Shown here: positions 12,154-24,592 of the stretch, piece after piece
How positions within the stretch are numbered: the first letter of the stretch is position 1
How the letters are laid out: each line of letters opens with the position of its first letter
Origin: Lasiosphaeris hirsuta
Lineage: Eukaryota; Ascomycota; Sordariomycetes; Sordariales; Lasiosphaeriaceae
Assembly: GCA_030549175.1 (NCBI GenBank)
Contig: JAUKUA010000006.1
Span: forward strand, 744,001-808,000
Reading direction: 5' to 3'
DNA: 64,000 nucleotides
Notes under the pieces: model-generated
Told to the model about the DNA's origin: nothing
The model's database searches: none
The model's input: only the letters and a program-made list of their open reading frames with translations
Program-made: the position numbers and the translations under genes

Positions 12154-14825
12154 CTATTCAACCATGAACCCACCCCCCTCCCCGTCGTCCCCCATATAGT
12201 ATTCTTCCGACACATCGCTCACCGCCTCAGCCATATCGGCATCCTCCTCCTCAACCGCGACGCCCTTCCCCTTATCTTCTGCTCCCTCTTCATCTTCTCT
12301 TCCGCTATCCCCATCCTCGCCATCACCCTCCTCCTCGTCATTCGCCCCCGCCCATATCCTCTCCCGGATCCTCAACACCTTGATAAACCGACTCCACATC
12401 CTCAACGCCCTCCTCGACCGCCTCTCCCGCTCCGCCTCAGCCTCGAGATCTTCCAACCCATCAATGACCGCCCAGATACCCTCCTCGCTCTCCTCCGGCA
12501 CCACAACACCCCTGAGCACCGCCGTGCCATGCTTCCCCTTAAACTCAAACCCCGTCAGTGCCGGGGCATAGTCCACTCCCAGTATCCACGCCGCCTGCGC
12601 GGCGCGCTCATGGACGATATGAGCACCGCCTTTGGGCACCATGCTGGGGACGTAGACCTCGATATTCTTGAACCGATTCTTGGGGACGCGCCCGTTGACA
12701 ACCGGGGGCGCCTCGTACAAGTCCGTCTGCTCAAACATGTAGATGGGCGTCCCCGCGCCCCCCTCGCCGAATAGCCCGACTTTGTCGGGGTCATCCCGCC
12801 CATCCTCGTCGTCTTCTTCTTCGTAGTCAACCCCTACCCCGCCCCCGAACCGCGGCCTGCGGCGGACCACCTTCTTCGGCAGTATCCGCACCGCTTCCTC
12901 GTCCGGCCGGACTACCCGGCCCAGCCGGTACCATTTGTCGCGGGAGCGCGCGACGCGCACGTCGCCGCGGCGGTAGATGCGCTCGAGCCGGGCCTTGCTG
13001 CCGGCGCCGACAGTGCCGGCGTGCTCGGCTTCGGGCACGATGACTTCGTGGCGGCGGAGATGGCGCACGAGGGCGTAGACGGGGTGGTCTTTGAAGTCGG
13101 AGATGTTGCGCGGCATCGGCTCGCGGGCCTCGGTGTTGGAAAGTTCGGTTTGCTCAATCTGGTCGAGGTATTTCGGGGTGGCGCGCGCGAACGTGCGCAT
13201 GGCACGGCGCCACCAGCGCTGGCCGGGGTTGAGGCCGGTGGTGCCCGGGGTGTTGGAGGAAGTCGGCACGCGGTTAGTGAAGAGATGCGGGCCGTCGATA
13301 CGGAGGCGTGTGGTCTTGGAGTTGTAGGCTTTGGCGTAGCGCCGTGTCACGTCGAGGGCGCTGCCGTCGGCTTCAAAAGCGACGGCATAGGAGAGACAGT
13401 TGAGTATATCCGAAGCCGGTGGTTCAAGTGACTCCGGCTTCCACAGTGTGCCAGTGACTAGGGGGTCGACTGGGTGCCATTTTTGGTGGGCGTGGTCGAG
13501 TGCTTCAACCCAGTAAATGGGGTAGGGTGACTCGCCTTGAATTTGCTTTGGACCTTCTGGCGCGGGCCGAGCCGGGGACTGGTTCGGGGCTTTCATAGAT
13601 GGGATGTGGTAGGCGGCAGCGTTCGGGTGGCCGAGTCGCCGGCGGAGCGAGGATATTGGGCTCACGGTGTCGGCAGCCTTTTTTTCGTATTTGGCCATGG
13701 CCGCCGCGTAAATTTCACCCTTGGATTGCTTCGGCGGCGTGTCCTTGGGGGTACGCTGCTTTGGTAGTGTTGGTGCACCAGGCACGCAGGCCAGCGGTTG
13801 CAAGGAGCAAACCAACCGGGTTTCAACTCCAGCGCGCCGGAGAAGGGCACAAAAAAGCTGGGCGCCAACGTCGCGAGAGCCTTTCAGGGACCTGGCCGCT
13901 TCGAGAAAATCATCCTTATCCAACGTAGTCTCGGCGTCTTCGGGAAGTTGATACTACGGAGCGCGTTAACCAAAAACTATCGAGGAGAGCTGGGGAGAGT
14001 CGTATGCACGTTTTTGAGCTGTTCCTCGTCTTCGGGCCAAAGAGCCCTTCGCAAGCCTCTTTCCGTGATCTTGAAGCGGGCCTTGAACGTGTTGCAGGCC
14101 TCTTGGAGGCCGCTTTTAAATAGCTGCATACGCCTAAACTGAGTTGAATCCTCGCTAGGATGCAGGAGCTGAACCACCTTCTCGGTCAGGAGAGGCCGAA
14201 GGACTTTCTGGACGTCGGAATCGTTGCACCACTCATTCCTGCGCTCGACGTGGGCCAGCAAACAAAGCAGATGCAGCTTGTGGACTTCTACGCGACGCTC
14301 TTTCTCTTCGCTGCTGATGGCCTTCCGTCGTGCTACCCGACGAGAGGCGAGGTCTTCCTTTTGGACAGTGAGATTCAGGGTCAACTCCCGGGTTGGCTCG
14401 CCAGCGGGGACCGCCGACGATGAGGCCACGGGATCGATGTCCACATCTTCGAACTCGATATCGTCGTCCTCGTCATCGGTATCTACGAAGATTGTTTGGA
14501 TTGTTGCGGCGGGAAGGGGGACATCTTCGAACTCGACATCGCTCTCGTCCTCGTCCTCTCCGTTGCCACCATCGCCATGCGCCTTCTCAGTCACATTGGA
14601 GGGATGGGTTTTTGAAGGAGCCCTGTCGCCTTCGCCCGGCCGTTTCAATCTTTTGAAGGGCCGCTCGGGAGAAGCGGGTTCTTGGGTGGACACTTCAGCG
14701 ACTGCTGCCGAGACCATCTGGCGGAGGAAGACGGGGCCTGAGGCGGCTGCATTCTGCAACCTTACGCCAGAGCGCGTGGATCTAGGACGAGAGCGGGTAG
14801 GCGCATTGCGTTTTCTGCCAGCCAT
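12154..14825 (-). CDS. rad4: DNA repair protein Rad4/XPC
   Basis: Damage sensor of global-genome nucleotide excision repair; it binds DNA with Rad23 in the nucleus. Two exons, 14825-14010 and 13953-12154, with a 56-base intron (weak donor GTGCAT, branch TTAAC, acceptor TAG); 871 residues. The N-terminus is basic (AGRKRNAPTRSRPRSTR), then strongly acidic. The transglutaminase-like core includes GSRDVGAQLFCALLRRAGV and PIYWVEALDHAHQKWHPVDP. BHD1 (YALVRHLRRHEVIVP ... GDVRVARSRDKWYRLGR), BHD2 (NRFKNIEVYVPSMVPKGG) and BHD3 (AAWILGVDYAPALTGFEF) follow in order. The tail is acidic. I start at MAGRKRN rather than an upstream in-frame Met because the basic start is typical. Confidence 0.92.
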
Positions 14826-15060
14826 TGCAATGAAAGTTGTGATAAAAATGGTATGGGTGCATCGGGCCAGCAAGAACTCAAAATCGCCGTGTTCTCATGA
14901 CTGCAATCGGAAGGCAGCCATGCATAACTCGCCGTCCAAGGGGACAAAGGATGATGCAACGCGGGGCGTTCCGTTCCGTTGGGCGAAGCGAAACGTCGCG
15001 AAAACACGTGCACTTCAAGTGGCCGCTGACAAAGAATGTTGGCAATCCCCCTGGCGGGGC

Positions 15061-15245
15061 TAAAAATGCAGTGCTCTCCGCATTGATGCTGGATTGTTTG
15101 AATATCTCCTGCCATTCCCTCGAGGCTAGAGCCCCCCTGACGGGACTAAAAATGCAGTGCTCTACTCGTTGATGCTGGATTGTTTGAATATCTCCTGCCA
15201 TTCCCTCAAGGCTAGAGCCCCCCTGACGGGACTAAAAATGCAGTA
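15061..15245. repeat. 86-base tandem repeat, two copies plus a partial third
   Basis: The block starting TAAAAATGCAGTGCTCT recurs at 15061, 15147 and 15233, giving an exact 86-base period. Each unit continues through TTGATGCTGGATTGTTTGAAT and ends in GAGCCCCCCTGACGGGAC. The copies differ at only a few bases. The unit start, GGGGCTAAAAATGCAGTGC, matches the 11.7-kb element with one A/T change. Confidence 0.85.
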
Positions 15246-15592
15246 CCAAAACAAATCCGGTCAGGTGGTGTCCTGCCCCCGACAAAAAACCGAACAACGC
15301 CTGGGTACTTTATCCAATAGACCACACCCTCAGGCTGTCTTCAGTTTTCAACATTTTGTGAGGTAACAGGTTCCTATCAGTCGGTGTTTCTGTACGATTT
15401 CCGTCTTTTTGATTTTCAATTCAATGCAGCCTTATATGATACTTTGAGTTCACAACTTCTCACTGGTAATGCAGGTCAGGCTAGGTCGAACTCGTCATGC
15501 ATTGTGGGCGACGAAGACAGCTTGAAGGAAACCGAAGGCTGCTCAAAGCTTGGAACTAACCCAGCTTTCCCTCAATGGCCTATCAAAAACAT

Positions 15593-15835
15593 CTATTTAC
15601 TAGGTGTAGGCTTCGGCGGCGGAGCACGATAAGCATCGCGGTCCTTCCTTCTGCAGTCACCAAACTTGCCCGAGTTGATGGTAACCTAGTGAACAAAAGT
15701 CGTCTTCCAGCCAGACGTACCCCCGTCGTTGGTCGGGGCGCCCAGGCACGCTGGCTTGAGACAGGGGATATTTCTGCCCTCGACTGCGTAGCAGATGTCG
15801 CAATCTGCACAGCCGCGGAGATGCATTTGGCACAT
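15593..15835 (-). pseudogene. Small Cys-rich reading frame interrupted by an in-frame TAG
   Basis: Starting at ATG 15835, the frame reads MCQMHLRGCADCDICYAV and goes on through Cys-rich sequence to WKTTFVH. A TAG follows (15686-15688). The same frame then resumes with VTINSGKFGDCRRKD and ends RAPPPKPTPSK at 15593. The composition does not change across the stop, which suggests one small protein of about 80 residues broken by a nonsense change. An alternative is a 35-base intron starting at GTACGT, but it gives a shorter and less coherent tail. The function is unknown. A second small Cys-rich frame lies 1.2 kb to the right on the same strand. Confidence 0.35.
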
Positions 15836-16992
15836 GATGCTCTGTTCCAGGTACTCTTTAAGCTTATTTTTAAAAGCGGGTGAAGCTGAGGAGGGAGGGG
15901 GGCTTACAAGTGTGGTTTTGAGTGTCTGTGAGGTTACGTGGGTAGGCGTGTGCGCGGCGTTGTCAGCTTGAATTGTGTGAAGCGATGCTTGACCAATATG
16001 CGCGATCGCTTAGGCGAGGATAAGAGATCAAAGCCAGCCTTCGAGGGTTTTCTTAGCCCTTTATATGCTCTTTTCTAATACTACTTCATCGTAAGTGCGG
16101 AGATAGGTAAGAGTGACTTGAGTTGCACTGGGTATCGTAGTCAACACCACCAACAATCAAAGAAGATAACTTAGTACCTAGTCTCACTTCAGGGTCACGG
16201 CATCAGGAGTACGGACGGTTCGAGGTAGGATAATGTTGGTGGCAACATTATTAGCAAGTGGGCATAGGTACAGATTGGTTCCCTTTGTGTGGGTAGTTTG
16301 CCAATGCTACTTGCAGGAGCTCATCCATGATGCATTTCAAGTTGTGAAATTGATTCTTGAATCTCGAGTTGGAAGAGGGCTTGTGGAACAACCGTAGCTT
16401 GACCAGTACTCCAACTTTGAAGTTCTAGAGTTAAAGTGTCCAGTCACAGACACAACTGTGTTTGCTCTAATAATCACGCATTATTCTTTTATTGAACATG
16501 ACAGTGGATATTGTGTGAGTCTTAAGGCGCTGATTGCCAACAAGTAACAGCAGCCCCTCCCTCGTGGGCAGCAGTCATAAAGAGGAGGCCGTCACACAGA
16601 AATCACGGGATCATTTATGTGAGGTTGATCAAAGTCAATTATTGTGTTGGCAGGTACTACTTTCAGCTCATATTATGAGTCCATACTAGTATACTATGTT
16701 ATTGCCAAGTTGCCAACTAAAGCCGACAACTTCAAGCTCGCAGTCAACGCCACCCCCAGCCTCGATACATCCCAGAAGAATGACCCCCACCCAAATAACA
16801 TGCCCAGTAGTAAACGCCTGGGTCGGTAACTGATCACTCAGGTTGTTTCCGTAACCCTATGCAACAGATCAGCCGTCTTCCTTCGACCCATGGGATCTCA
16901 AGCAAGATAAATCTTACCTCACACATTTCAGCCCCCAAGTCCTTATCCCCCCTGCCCAAGCTCACCACGACTTCATTGTCTCTGTAACTGCC

Positions 16993-17214
16993 TTATTGAG
17001 CCTGCTTCGCCCTCTTCCGGTATGGGTCGTTGAGCCGGGCGTTGGGATTTGGGTCTAGGGCACGCATGCGACACTCTCTGCAGATCTCGGAGATGTGTCG
17101 GTCAAGGTGATTGCCATTAGCTCCGTAGCAAGTCCGGCCAAAATTGACGCAATTGTCGAATTTAGCGAAGCTGCGGTGTCCGCAGCTAAAGACCCAGTCG
17201 ATCTGGTTACACAT
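16993..17214 (-). CDS. Small Cys-rich hypothetical protein
   Basis: A 73-residue single-exon frame beginning MCNQIDWVFSCGHRS. Cys and His are spaced like a small zinc-binding fold: Cys2, Cys11, His13, Cys22, Cys29, two more His, then a CREC pair. The tail is basic (DPYRKRAKQAQ). It has no signal peptide or membrane segment. I do not recognise a named family. Short proteins with this CGH-then-CxxC pattern are common in filamentous ascomycetes, which is the only reason to prefer it over a chance frame. Confidence 0.45.
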   Translation of the reverse strand: MCNQIDWVFSCGHRSFAKFDNCVNFGRTCYGANGNHLDRHISEICRECRMRALDPNPNARLNDPYRKRAKQAQ

Positions 17215-19526
17215 GGCAGCGTGGGACCTGGACGGTGGTACGGACTCCGCAAGGTTGAAGGACGAGGTGAGGGCCGACTCCGGCGACGTTTCGGAGTAAA
17301 AGAGTAGGTATATAAAGGCCTCCGTAAGGCAGCTTAGTCGCCGGTCCTAGTTTTTCGTCTTCTCCTAGCAGAGGCGACAAGGCAACAGATAGCAAAGATA
17401 CTATCAAAAAAAAAAAAAGAGAGCTGATAGCGACTATACGAGAACGGGCTGTCTAGTAACAGCAGGGGTTCATCGGCGCCAGCTTGTTGATCAAGGTGTC
17501 GAGACGGTAAGCATCGTCCACTGCAGGGGCAGTGAAGTCATAAGGGTTGGGGTTGAAGAGAGAAAACAAAACAACACTCACTCAGGGAAGAACAAAAAGA
17601 CGGGCTTTTAAAGGGGAAAGGGACAGTTACAAGCTACAAGCATGTGGGGGGCTATTGTGCAACTCTCCAAAGCGTACACTCACATGAACGCACAAGCACC
17701 CCTATTCCCCGCCCAACAGGCGCCAACAACTTGAAGGGCTACAATAAGCTATCCCCAACCTATTGGACGGACAGGAGTTGGCGCTGGGTTTCGGGCAGCT
17801 TATTTTACCGCACTTTATAATATTTCCAAGGGAGAGGAAGTGATTCCTCACATTTTTGCCTCTCCATTATGCCGTTCTTGCTGTGGGTATGTGAGGTGGC
17901 CCACTGAGCCACGCAAACGTGATTGGGAAATGGCCTCTAGGGGAAGCCGAAAGCAAAAAGAGGAACGAAAGCACAGTGGCACACTGCGAGTTTGCAGTTG
18001 CAGGACTAGGGGCCGCACATGGGCCCTGTTCCCCACCCTCCATCCCTCGTGGCGGTGACGTCGCACCATTTGGTAGAGGGCGCTGGACCCTGAGCGACCT
18101 ACATGCAGCACCTTGGCGAGACCACACTGGTGGTCGTCGGTCTGGAGCAGACTGGGCCCCGGCAACCGGCACCTGGAAAATTAAACCGACGAAAAGAAAA
18201 TGCAGTCGACCTTGTCTCGGGATATACCACGCTGTGTCAGGAGATCCTCTGTGCTACCGATGAGCCACTGGCCCTCCTGGTGAATAATAGGCTCGGCTTG
18301 GTGGTTTGTCGCCCAGCATGATATGGAAAGTGGCCTGAGCTGCCAGCACGCCGGGAGGCTGGCAATGCCGTGTCCTACATTGGCTGCGTGTGACGAGGCC
18401 GAACCTGGAGGACTGTCGTAGCTTGTATTTTGGCATCCAACATCCGAGACAGGCAAGACTGACTGCGAGGAAGCGCGGAGGTGAGGTACGGTCACCAATC
18501 GATAAGCCCACATTGTTCGACTCGCATCTATGGGCGACTGCGGTCTGTGCAAGCCGCATACGCAGTACAGTAGATGCCTAATGGAAGGTAGGTTGGGGGT
18601 TACTGAGTGTTTGCCACAATGTTGAGATGGCATCAGAGCACGCAGAGAACATAACTGCTCGGTGGAAGACGGGCGATACAGTTAGGTCGAAATAACAATG
18701 CGGCAGTTGTTAATTGATGATGCAGACAACGATTCAATTGGCGCTCCAAACAATATTGGGAAATTTGCGTTTATTCTTTTGTATGGAGATCGAGAAACAC
18801 AGCGAAATCGGCGCCTTTCTGAGTCAGTGTCACGGCACGCTCAAGTGCAGCCCAATACTGTGTGGGCAGGTCTGTCGTGGGTGATTGGGAAGAAGGATGA
18901 GGGTTGGATGAGCAAACATTTGCTGAGGCAGAGGAACTTGTGAGTTGGCGAGGCCAAGAGGCCCTGGCAGCTTTCAGCAGGGATCGGACATGTAGGCTGC
19001 TGATCGACCGAATAATAGGACCCACCCCCAGACAACGCCGGCCAATTCCGTTTCGACCGTTTTGCACCTCAGAACTAGCATCCGTACCTTCCCTCCGAGT
19101 CTCGCTTCCTTTCTAGATGGGAGATTCATATTTGTTGAAAAGGAAGGGGCGCGCGGGTGGTCGTTTAAAATGGAAACAGCTCTCGAAATTCCGCGTACCT
19201 GCCATCTTTCATCTACACGCATGGGTGCGAATCTCCAGTCAAGACGAAATGGTATCTCGAAACGCTCAAAATGCTAAGACGAGGAGTTTGTGGGCTGCAA
19301 GTGTACATGGGATGAGTGCGTTGAGTTATCATGGCGAACGAAGAATGTAACCCAGCGGTCTGGTCGGTCGTATCTCACCGTGGCGCGATCAAAAAGCAAG
19401 ACACGGTTTCAAGATCGGCCCGCCAACCCGCGGCGTCAAGGCACCAACGCTCACCATGAATCCTTTCAGTTCTGTTCCTGTCAACATCACCTAGTCAATT
19501 TGCTTGCAGCAATACCTACTTGAAAA

Positions 19527-20324
19527 ATGAAACTCATCATCGCTGGCGCGTCCGGCCTCGTAGCCACCGAAATTATCCGCCAGAGTCTACGCTCACGCGA
19601 CATTACAACCGTGTTGGCGTTGGCGCGCAAGCCTGTCGCAGCTCCCGAGGGCACCACGGCTGCTGACGCCACCAAGCTCAAAAGTGTTATCATTGACGAC
19701 TATGAGACCTACCCGGATCACGTAAAGCGCGAGTTTTCCGGCGCTGACGCCTGTATATGGTCAGTAACCGAATGCAGGCCAAGCATTGCCATTTCTCCTC
19801 AGGATAACCTGACAATAAACAACAGGACCGTCGCCATCACGCCGACCAAATCGAAGACGTACGCCTTCGAGGACGTGAAGCGCATCTGCCAAACCTCTAC
19901 GCTCGCCGGATTCCGCGCCATGGCCGATGCTGGGCCGGCCAGGCCATTCCGGTTTCTTTATATGAGCGGCTCGGCGGCTGAGCGCGACCAGACGAAGAGG
20001 CCGATAGTCCTCGCTGAGTACTTGTTGATGCGAGGTGAGACTGAGAATCAGGTTCTCGAGTTCGCCGCATCCCAACAGCCCCCTGGCTCCGTCCAGGCTA
20101 GCGTTGCCAAGCCGGGCCTTATTACGGGGCATGAGACTGTTTTTCGCTCAGTCTGGGGTACGGCCCTGCGATACATCGGAGTCATACCCCATGTCTCCAT
20201 TGAGGAGCTCGTAGCCGCCATGTTGCACCAGGTGAAGAATGGGTTTGAGAAGGACGCCCTTTATGGTGGAGACTTGCAGAGGATCGGAGTGCAAGCCCTA
20301 CGGGAGACGGCCAAAGAAAGCTAG
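19527..20324 (+). CDS. NAD(P)-binding Rossmann-fold protein (NmrA/HTATIP2-like)
   Basis: A probable NAD(P)-dependent oxidoreductase or nucleotide-sensing regulator; the substrate is unknown. Two exons, 19527-19759 and 19826-20324, with a 66-base intron that splits a Trp codon; 243 residues. The N-terminus MKLIIAGASGLVATEIIRQ is a Rossmann beta-alpha-beta with a GxSGxxA loop. Next come an acidic-loop strand (SVIIDDYETYP), GADACIWTVAITPTKS and FRFLYMSGSAAERDQ. The C-terminal half includes VAKPGLITGHE. The length suits the atypical short-chain reductase group. I see no catalytic YxxxK, so the activity is uncertain. It has no close neighbour on its strand. Confidence 0.8.
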   Translation: MKLIIAGASGLVATEIIRQSLRSRDITTVLALARKPVAAPEGTTAADATKLKSVIIDDYETYPDHVKREFSGADACIWSVTECRPSIAISPQDNLTINNRTVAITPTKSKTYAFEDVKRICQTSTLAGFRAMADAGPARPFRFLYMSGSAAERDQTKRPIVLAEYLLMRGETENQVLEFAASQQPPGSVQASVAKPGLITGHETVFRSVWGTALRYIGVIPHVSIEELVAAMLHQVKNGFEKDALYGGDLQRIGVQALRETAKES

Positions 20325-21952
20325 TTGGACAGTACCAATATCCGACGTGGTTTGAATACTTGGACTAGTATAGGATATGATATCTCGGGGATCCCTCATC
20401 TAATGAACTAGTAGGTTTCAATGTTCATATTGAAATTTGAAAGCCCGAATAGCACGGTACCCTTCAATGTTATCGATTCATAGGCAGGTGCGTTGCCAGA
20501 TATCGGAAAATGCAGTTAAAGTGTGACGTCTTCGAACCCAGGCCCCCCCACAGATGAAGAAGCCTGAGTTAAGCAGGTACTTTCTGATATTATCCTTAGA
20601 CACATTCAAGAGGCTTTTGAATTCAAGGGGTTCAGTCAGGTATCATTTGGCTTCACAGGCTATTCCCCTGCGTGCCTCGAGATTAAACCACACAAGAGAA
20701 TCTGGTATTCATTCCCGGCTAGTTCCAACGTTGTCCGTTATCTCTGGCCACTAGATCTGGTCAGAGCTATAACGGAGAAGTGACATCCCAAACGCTGAGC
20801 AAGTCCATCTGCGGGGCTCTGATATTGGACGAATTGCTGTCCAAACCGACCACAGCGTGAAAACCGTGTAGGCACGGCGGGAGACGCATGTGCCCCAGGG
20901 AGCCACCAACTCGACTCCGTCCATACAAACGACGGAGCACGTATTTGTCCCAGAGCACATGCAACTTCCTGGAGCATCCAACTGCAAAAGGTCGTGAGAG
21001 GAACACTACAAAGCAGTGCGAGCACACTGCATGGCGTCCCGGACTGTGCCCACTGCTCATGCAGGTGCGATGAACGGTATTGCGATAACAGTACACAAAG
21101 TCCCTCGCTCTAAACTTGAACCGGCTTATCACCTCAACCGGGAAGTCGGGCCCAGCCGTGTCCCCGGTTCTCGATAACAGCAACCCGGGCTGCATCTCCA
21201 AGTCCAGCTACCTTATGCTTTCAACACCCTTCGGCAGGCAGCAGCAAACTCCACACTAGCATGCCCAAGGCTCTCACCGTCGGATACCCCCGTGCCACCA
21301 CCCCCTCAGTCTACCCCTCAACATAGAAGTCCTCATGCAAGGATCTCCCACTTCGGACTACCGCTGCAACAGCATGTCGCGGCGGGCGTATCACCACGTT
21401 TGTGCAAGTTGCATGGTACAATAGTATACCGCTCACCGCCATCTCGAATTCCCATCTGGGAACAAAACGGGCATGTTTCCCCGGGACCTGTACCCGGCCA
21501 TATTTTGACGATGCCGTGTCCGGCGGCTCGAGTCGCACAGCACACCGAGGGAAAAGGGAGCGCGACCTCGGTGAGTCAGTGACATGGGCGCTCGGATGAG
21601 GGGTGGCATATGCCGTGCGACGTGACACATTTCGTTCCCCGGAAACACGCATCTCCGCAGCCTTTTGTTCTTTATTTTATTTCCTCTAGAGGAGATGCGG
21701 AGCTCAAAGTGGCGATTGGCGACATTTGAGGTTCTAGACCTCTGGCGGCATTCACCTCGGCTTGACTCGAGAGCGCCTAGGCTCGGCTTATTGTCCAAAA
21801 AAAAGGTATTTAACAGATTGAGCTGCGCTTGAGTTTTGCGATACAGTACTACTGTATTCTGCTATATACACGGTCTTCCGCACTCGTGGGGTATATCATT
21901 GACTTAATATTCGTACAGGGGATATACACATTGTCACATCGCCACAGACTCC
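20325..21952. other. Spacer, no supportable gene
   Basis: This is 3' flank of the Rossmann gene and of COX15, which converge here. The open frames overlap on both strands without family features. The first 300 bases are AT-richer. Confidence 0.5.
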
Positions 21953-23478
21953 TCACTTCGGCTGCTTTGCAGCCTGGAGGAGCTTCTTCTGCACCTGGGC
22001 CAGTGTACTCTTCGGCACACGCAAACGCTGGCCAGCAACCAAGACACCGGTCAGGAGAGCGAGAGCTCCGGCCTGGTGGGCGGCGGCCAGGGAAATCGGC
22101 ACCATGTACAGGAGCGTGCAGAGACCCAGGGTGAGCTGAAGGGTGACAAGATGGACCAAGCCCGTCACACCCTTGCGGACATTCTTGGGCATGGCCGACT
22201 TGACGCGGCCTGTCCGGCTGTATGCAAACAGCGCCAGGACGGCAGTGAAGGTGGTCATGGCTAGAATTCGGTGGTCAAGCTGGACAAGGGACGGATTCTC
22301 GAGCGCGTTGCGCCACCAAAGGTCCGAGCCGTCCTCCTTGCGCGAGTAGAACTTGTCGAAGAGTTCCGCCCTCGGTGGCGTGTAGCCTGTGCCCATCTTA
22401 GGGAACTCGTTGTAGATGAGCCCCGCGTCAAGACCTGCGACCAAGGCGCCCGAGAGAACGGTGGTGAAGATCAAAACTGTCAAGGCAGCAACGGAGCCGC
22501 GCAGCACTTTGAGCGCAGGCGACTGCAGCTTTGCGAAATGCTGAGCAGCGGCTTTAGGATCCTTAAGCGCGCGGTTTGTGCGCAGGATACTGAGACCAGT
22601 CAGAAGCATCCAAGAGTAGCAAACGAAGGCCGCGGCAAGATGTGCTGCCAGGCGGTACTGGCTGACACGGGGGTGGGAGCCGGGTTCAAAGAGGTCGTCT
22701 TTCAAGCCTGACTTGACCATCCACCAACCGATGAGACCTTGGAATCCAATGAGAGCAGAAATGCCGACCAGCGTTACAGCCATACGAGGAGTTACCCGGC
22801 GTCGGGCGATGAAGTATATGGTCGGGAGAACGAAGGTGAGACCGATGAAGCGGCCCCATAGCCTATGGGTCCATTCCATGAAGTAGATCTTCTTGAACTC
22901 AGCCAGGTCCATATGCGGGTTGATGAGTTTGTATTCGGGAGAGGCGCGGTATTTCTCGAATTCGGATTCCCAGTCGGCCTCGGATAGGGGGGGAAGGGAA
23001 CCTGTGACGGGCCTCCATTCGGTGATGCTGAGACTAGACACCAGTGAGCTTCCTGTCATGATATATAGGTGTCCACCAGGACAAGAACTTACCCAGACTC
23101 TGTCAGCCGTGTCAGCCCTCCGAATACCACAATGCCGAAGACGCTGGCAGCGCTGCCAAGAAGCCAGTAGGCCACCGATTTCGGGTTCGATTTCGGAAAC
23201 GACTTTTTCGACGAGCTGCTCTGCGGGTTGGCTGTGTTGGCATTCAATGCATCCCGTGACGATATCTTTCTAGCCAGAGACGCAATAGGAGAATCCGGAC
23301 TAGAGGCCAGGGGCGTGGTGGGCGTGCTGTAGCTTCTCTGGGCTGCTGTCGCAAACTTGGCGAGCTCGACGAGATTCGATGGAGACTCGAGGTTGGGTTG
23401 TCGCGCACATTGGCAAATGAGTGATGACCGGGCCAGCTGCACAGCGGCCCTGCGCAGTCCGAGCTGGAAGAAAGCCAT
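21953..23478 (-). CDS. cox15: Haem A synthase COX15
   Basis: A mitochondrial inner-membrane protein that oxidises haem O to haem A for cytochrome c oxidase. Two exons, 23478-23093 and 23033-21953, with a 59-base intron; 488 residues. The N-terminus is basic and Ser/Arg-rich (mitochondrial targeting). Diagnostic blocks: [21 protein letters not shown] across the splice, EFKKIYFMEWTHRLWGR, GFQGLIGWWMVKSGL, VSQYRLAAHLAAAFV, VAGLDAGLIYNEFP, LVQLDHRILAM and AAHQAGALALLT. The four conserved haem-ligand His regions are all present, with about eight hydrophobic segments. An ATG near the splice acceptor opens the long frame early, but homology places the junction at GLSITEW. Confidence 0.95.
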
Positions 23479-24592
23479 GGCGGTCTGTCTTCGCAAACAG
23501 TGGCAGAGCTGTCGCCGGCTTCTTGCTGAGCTGGTGAGGATCCAGTGTCGGACAAAATCGAAGTGACAAAAAGTCAGCCCACCTCTGGATTTGGGGGAAG
23601 CTTGGGCGTCGGGTGGCCCCGGAAATCAATTCCATGGCCCCACCTGCCGTCTTCACCACGCCCAGGCGGCAACACAACGCGGTGTCGAGGGTCCCTCACG
23701 ACTGCCATTGCAGTGATGTCTCCAATCCCAGCTTGGCAACAAAATCTCGCCATCGGCTTGATCAACCCTCTTCCTCTCTTATTGATGCTCTAGAATCACG
23801 GGAAAGGGATAACTGAAAACGCTAGTGGCGTCTTATTCAGGCACTAACCCTTGCAAAGACCTGCATCTCGAAGACCTAGGCTATCTCCATTCAACCTCGG
23901 CACTCAGTCAGTTTGGTCCCTTGGCCTCGCTAATAATAAGATAACTAACACGAGCGAGAAAAGATTTAGAGAAAGGGCACCATATATATCACTTATCTGC
24001 CCCCCCTCTCTCAACAAAATCAGCTGGCCAGTGGTTAATTTGGCAACTTCTCACGTTTCCACGAATCTTTAGCTAGCCCGTTACAAATTCCCGACCTCGG
24101 TCAGAATTCTAGAAGAAAACCTCCCGTCAGTTCCCAAGGGTATTTAGCGGCCCCCACCTCTAATAGGCGACCCGCCCTCCCCCCATCCATGTGAGAGGGA
24201 GGGCGGGCACACCATGGGGGTGGTTTAATGGTGCCTTAGGCCCCCGGCCCCTATAGGGAGGGCTGACACCATAAAAAAATAAAAATAAGCAAAACAACTT
24301 GGCAGTGCCAAAAAGAAACTCTACCAAAGCCCCTTACCCACTGGGCGAGGGACGGGGGCGAGTTTCGCACTTATAGAGTAAGTACAACACTCATATTCGT
24401 CGATCCCCACTGGCCACCATCTTTTTGTTATGCTTTTTCTTTATTTGCCCTTGTGTAAGGGGTTGTCCTAGCCAAGTAAGTGTCTATTCCCGGATTTTGC
24501 ATTACCAAAAAGAAAACCCGCAAAATGCCGCCGTCATCATATACCTTGAGCAGTTCCGGCCTCCTGGGTCATCTCGGAGATCGCCAGCGAGC
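23479..24592. other. Spacer, no supportable gene
   Basis: This is the COX15 upstream region and the 3' flank of the CDF gene. The part around 23.9-24.1 kb is AT-richer. It includes the G/C hairpin listed at 24171-24207. Confidence 0.5.
24171..24207. repeat. 11-base perfect inverted repeat (G/C hairpin)
   Basis: CCCGCCCTCCC (24171-24181) is the exact reverse complement of GGGAGGGCGGG (24197-24207), with a 15-base loop. It lies downstream of the CDF gene, too far (about 390 bases) to be an obvious terminator. Confidence 0.6.

Larger units (their letters stand above)
14826..19526. other. 4.7-kb gene-poor stretch
   Basis: This holds an 86-base tandem repeat, two tiny Cys-rich reading frames (listed separately), AT-richer sequence around 16.0-16.9 kb, and an A13 run near 17.41 kb. 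Other open frames here overlap on both strands and look random. I see no transposase or reverse-transcriptase remnant. Confidence 0.5.

Noticed and set aside
12139..12774. Plus-strand open frame over the end of rad4
   Set aside because: Antisense to the conserved BHD2/BHD3 region; GC-driven.
18181..18633. 150-codon minus-strand frame
   Set aside because: No domain, odd composition, and it overlaps other frames of similar size on both strands.
20767..21201. 144-codon minus-strand frame
   Set aside because: No recognisable motif; overlapping frames on the same and opposite strands look equally random.
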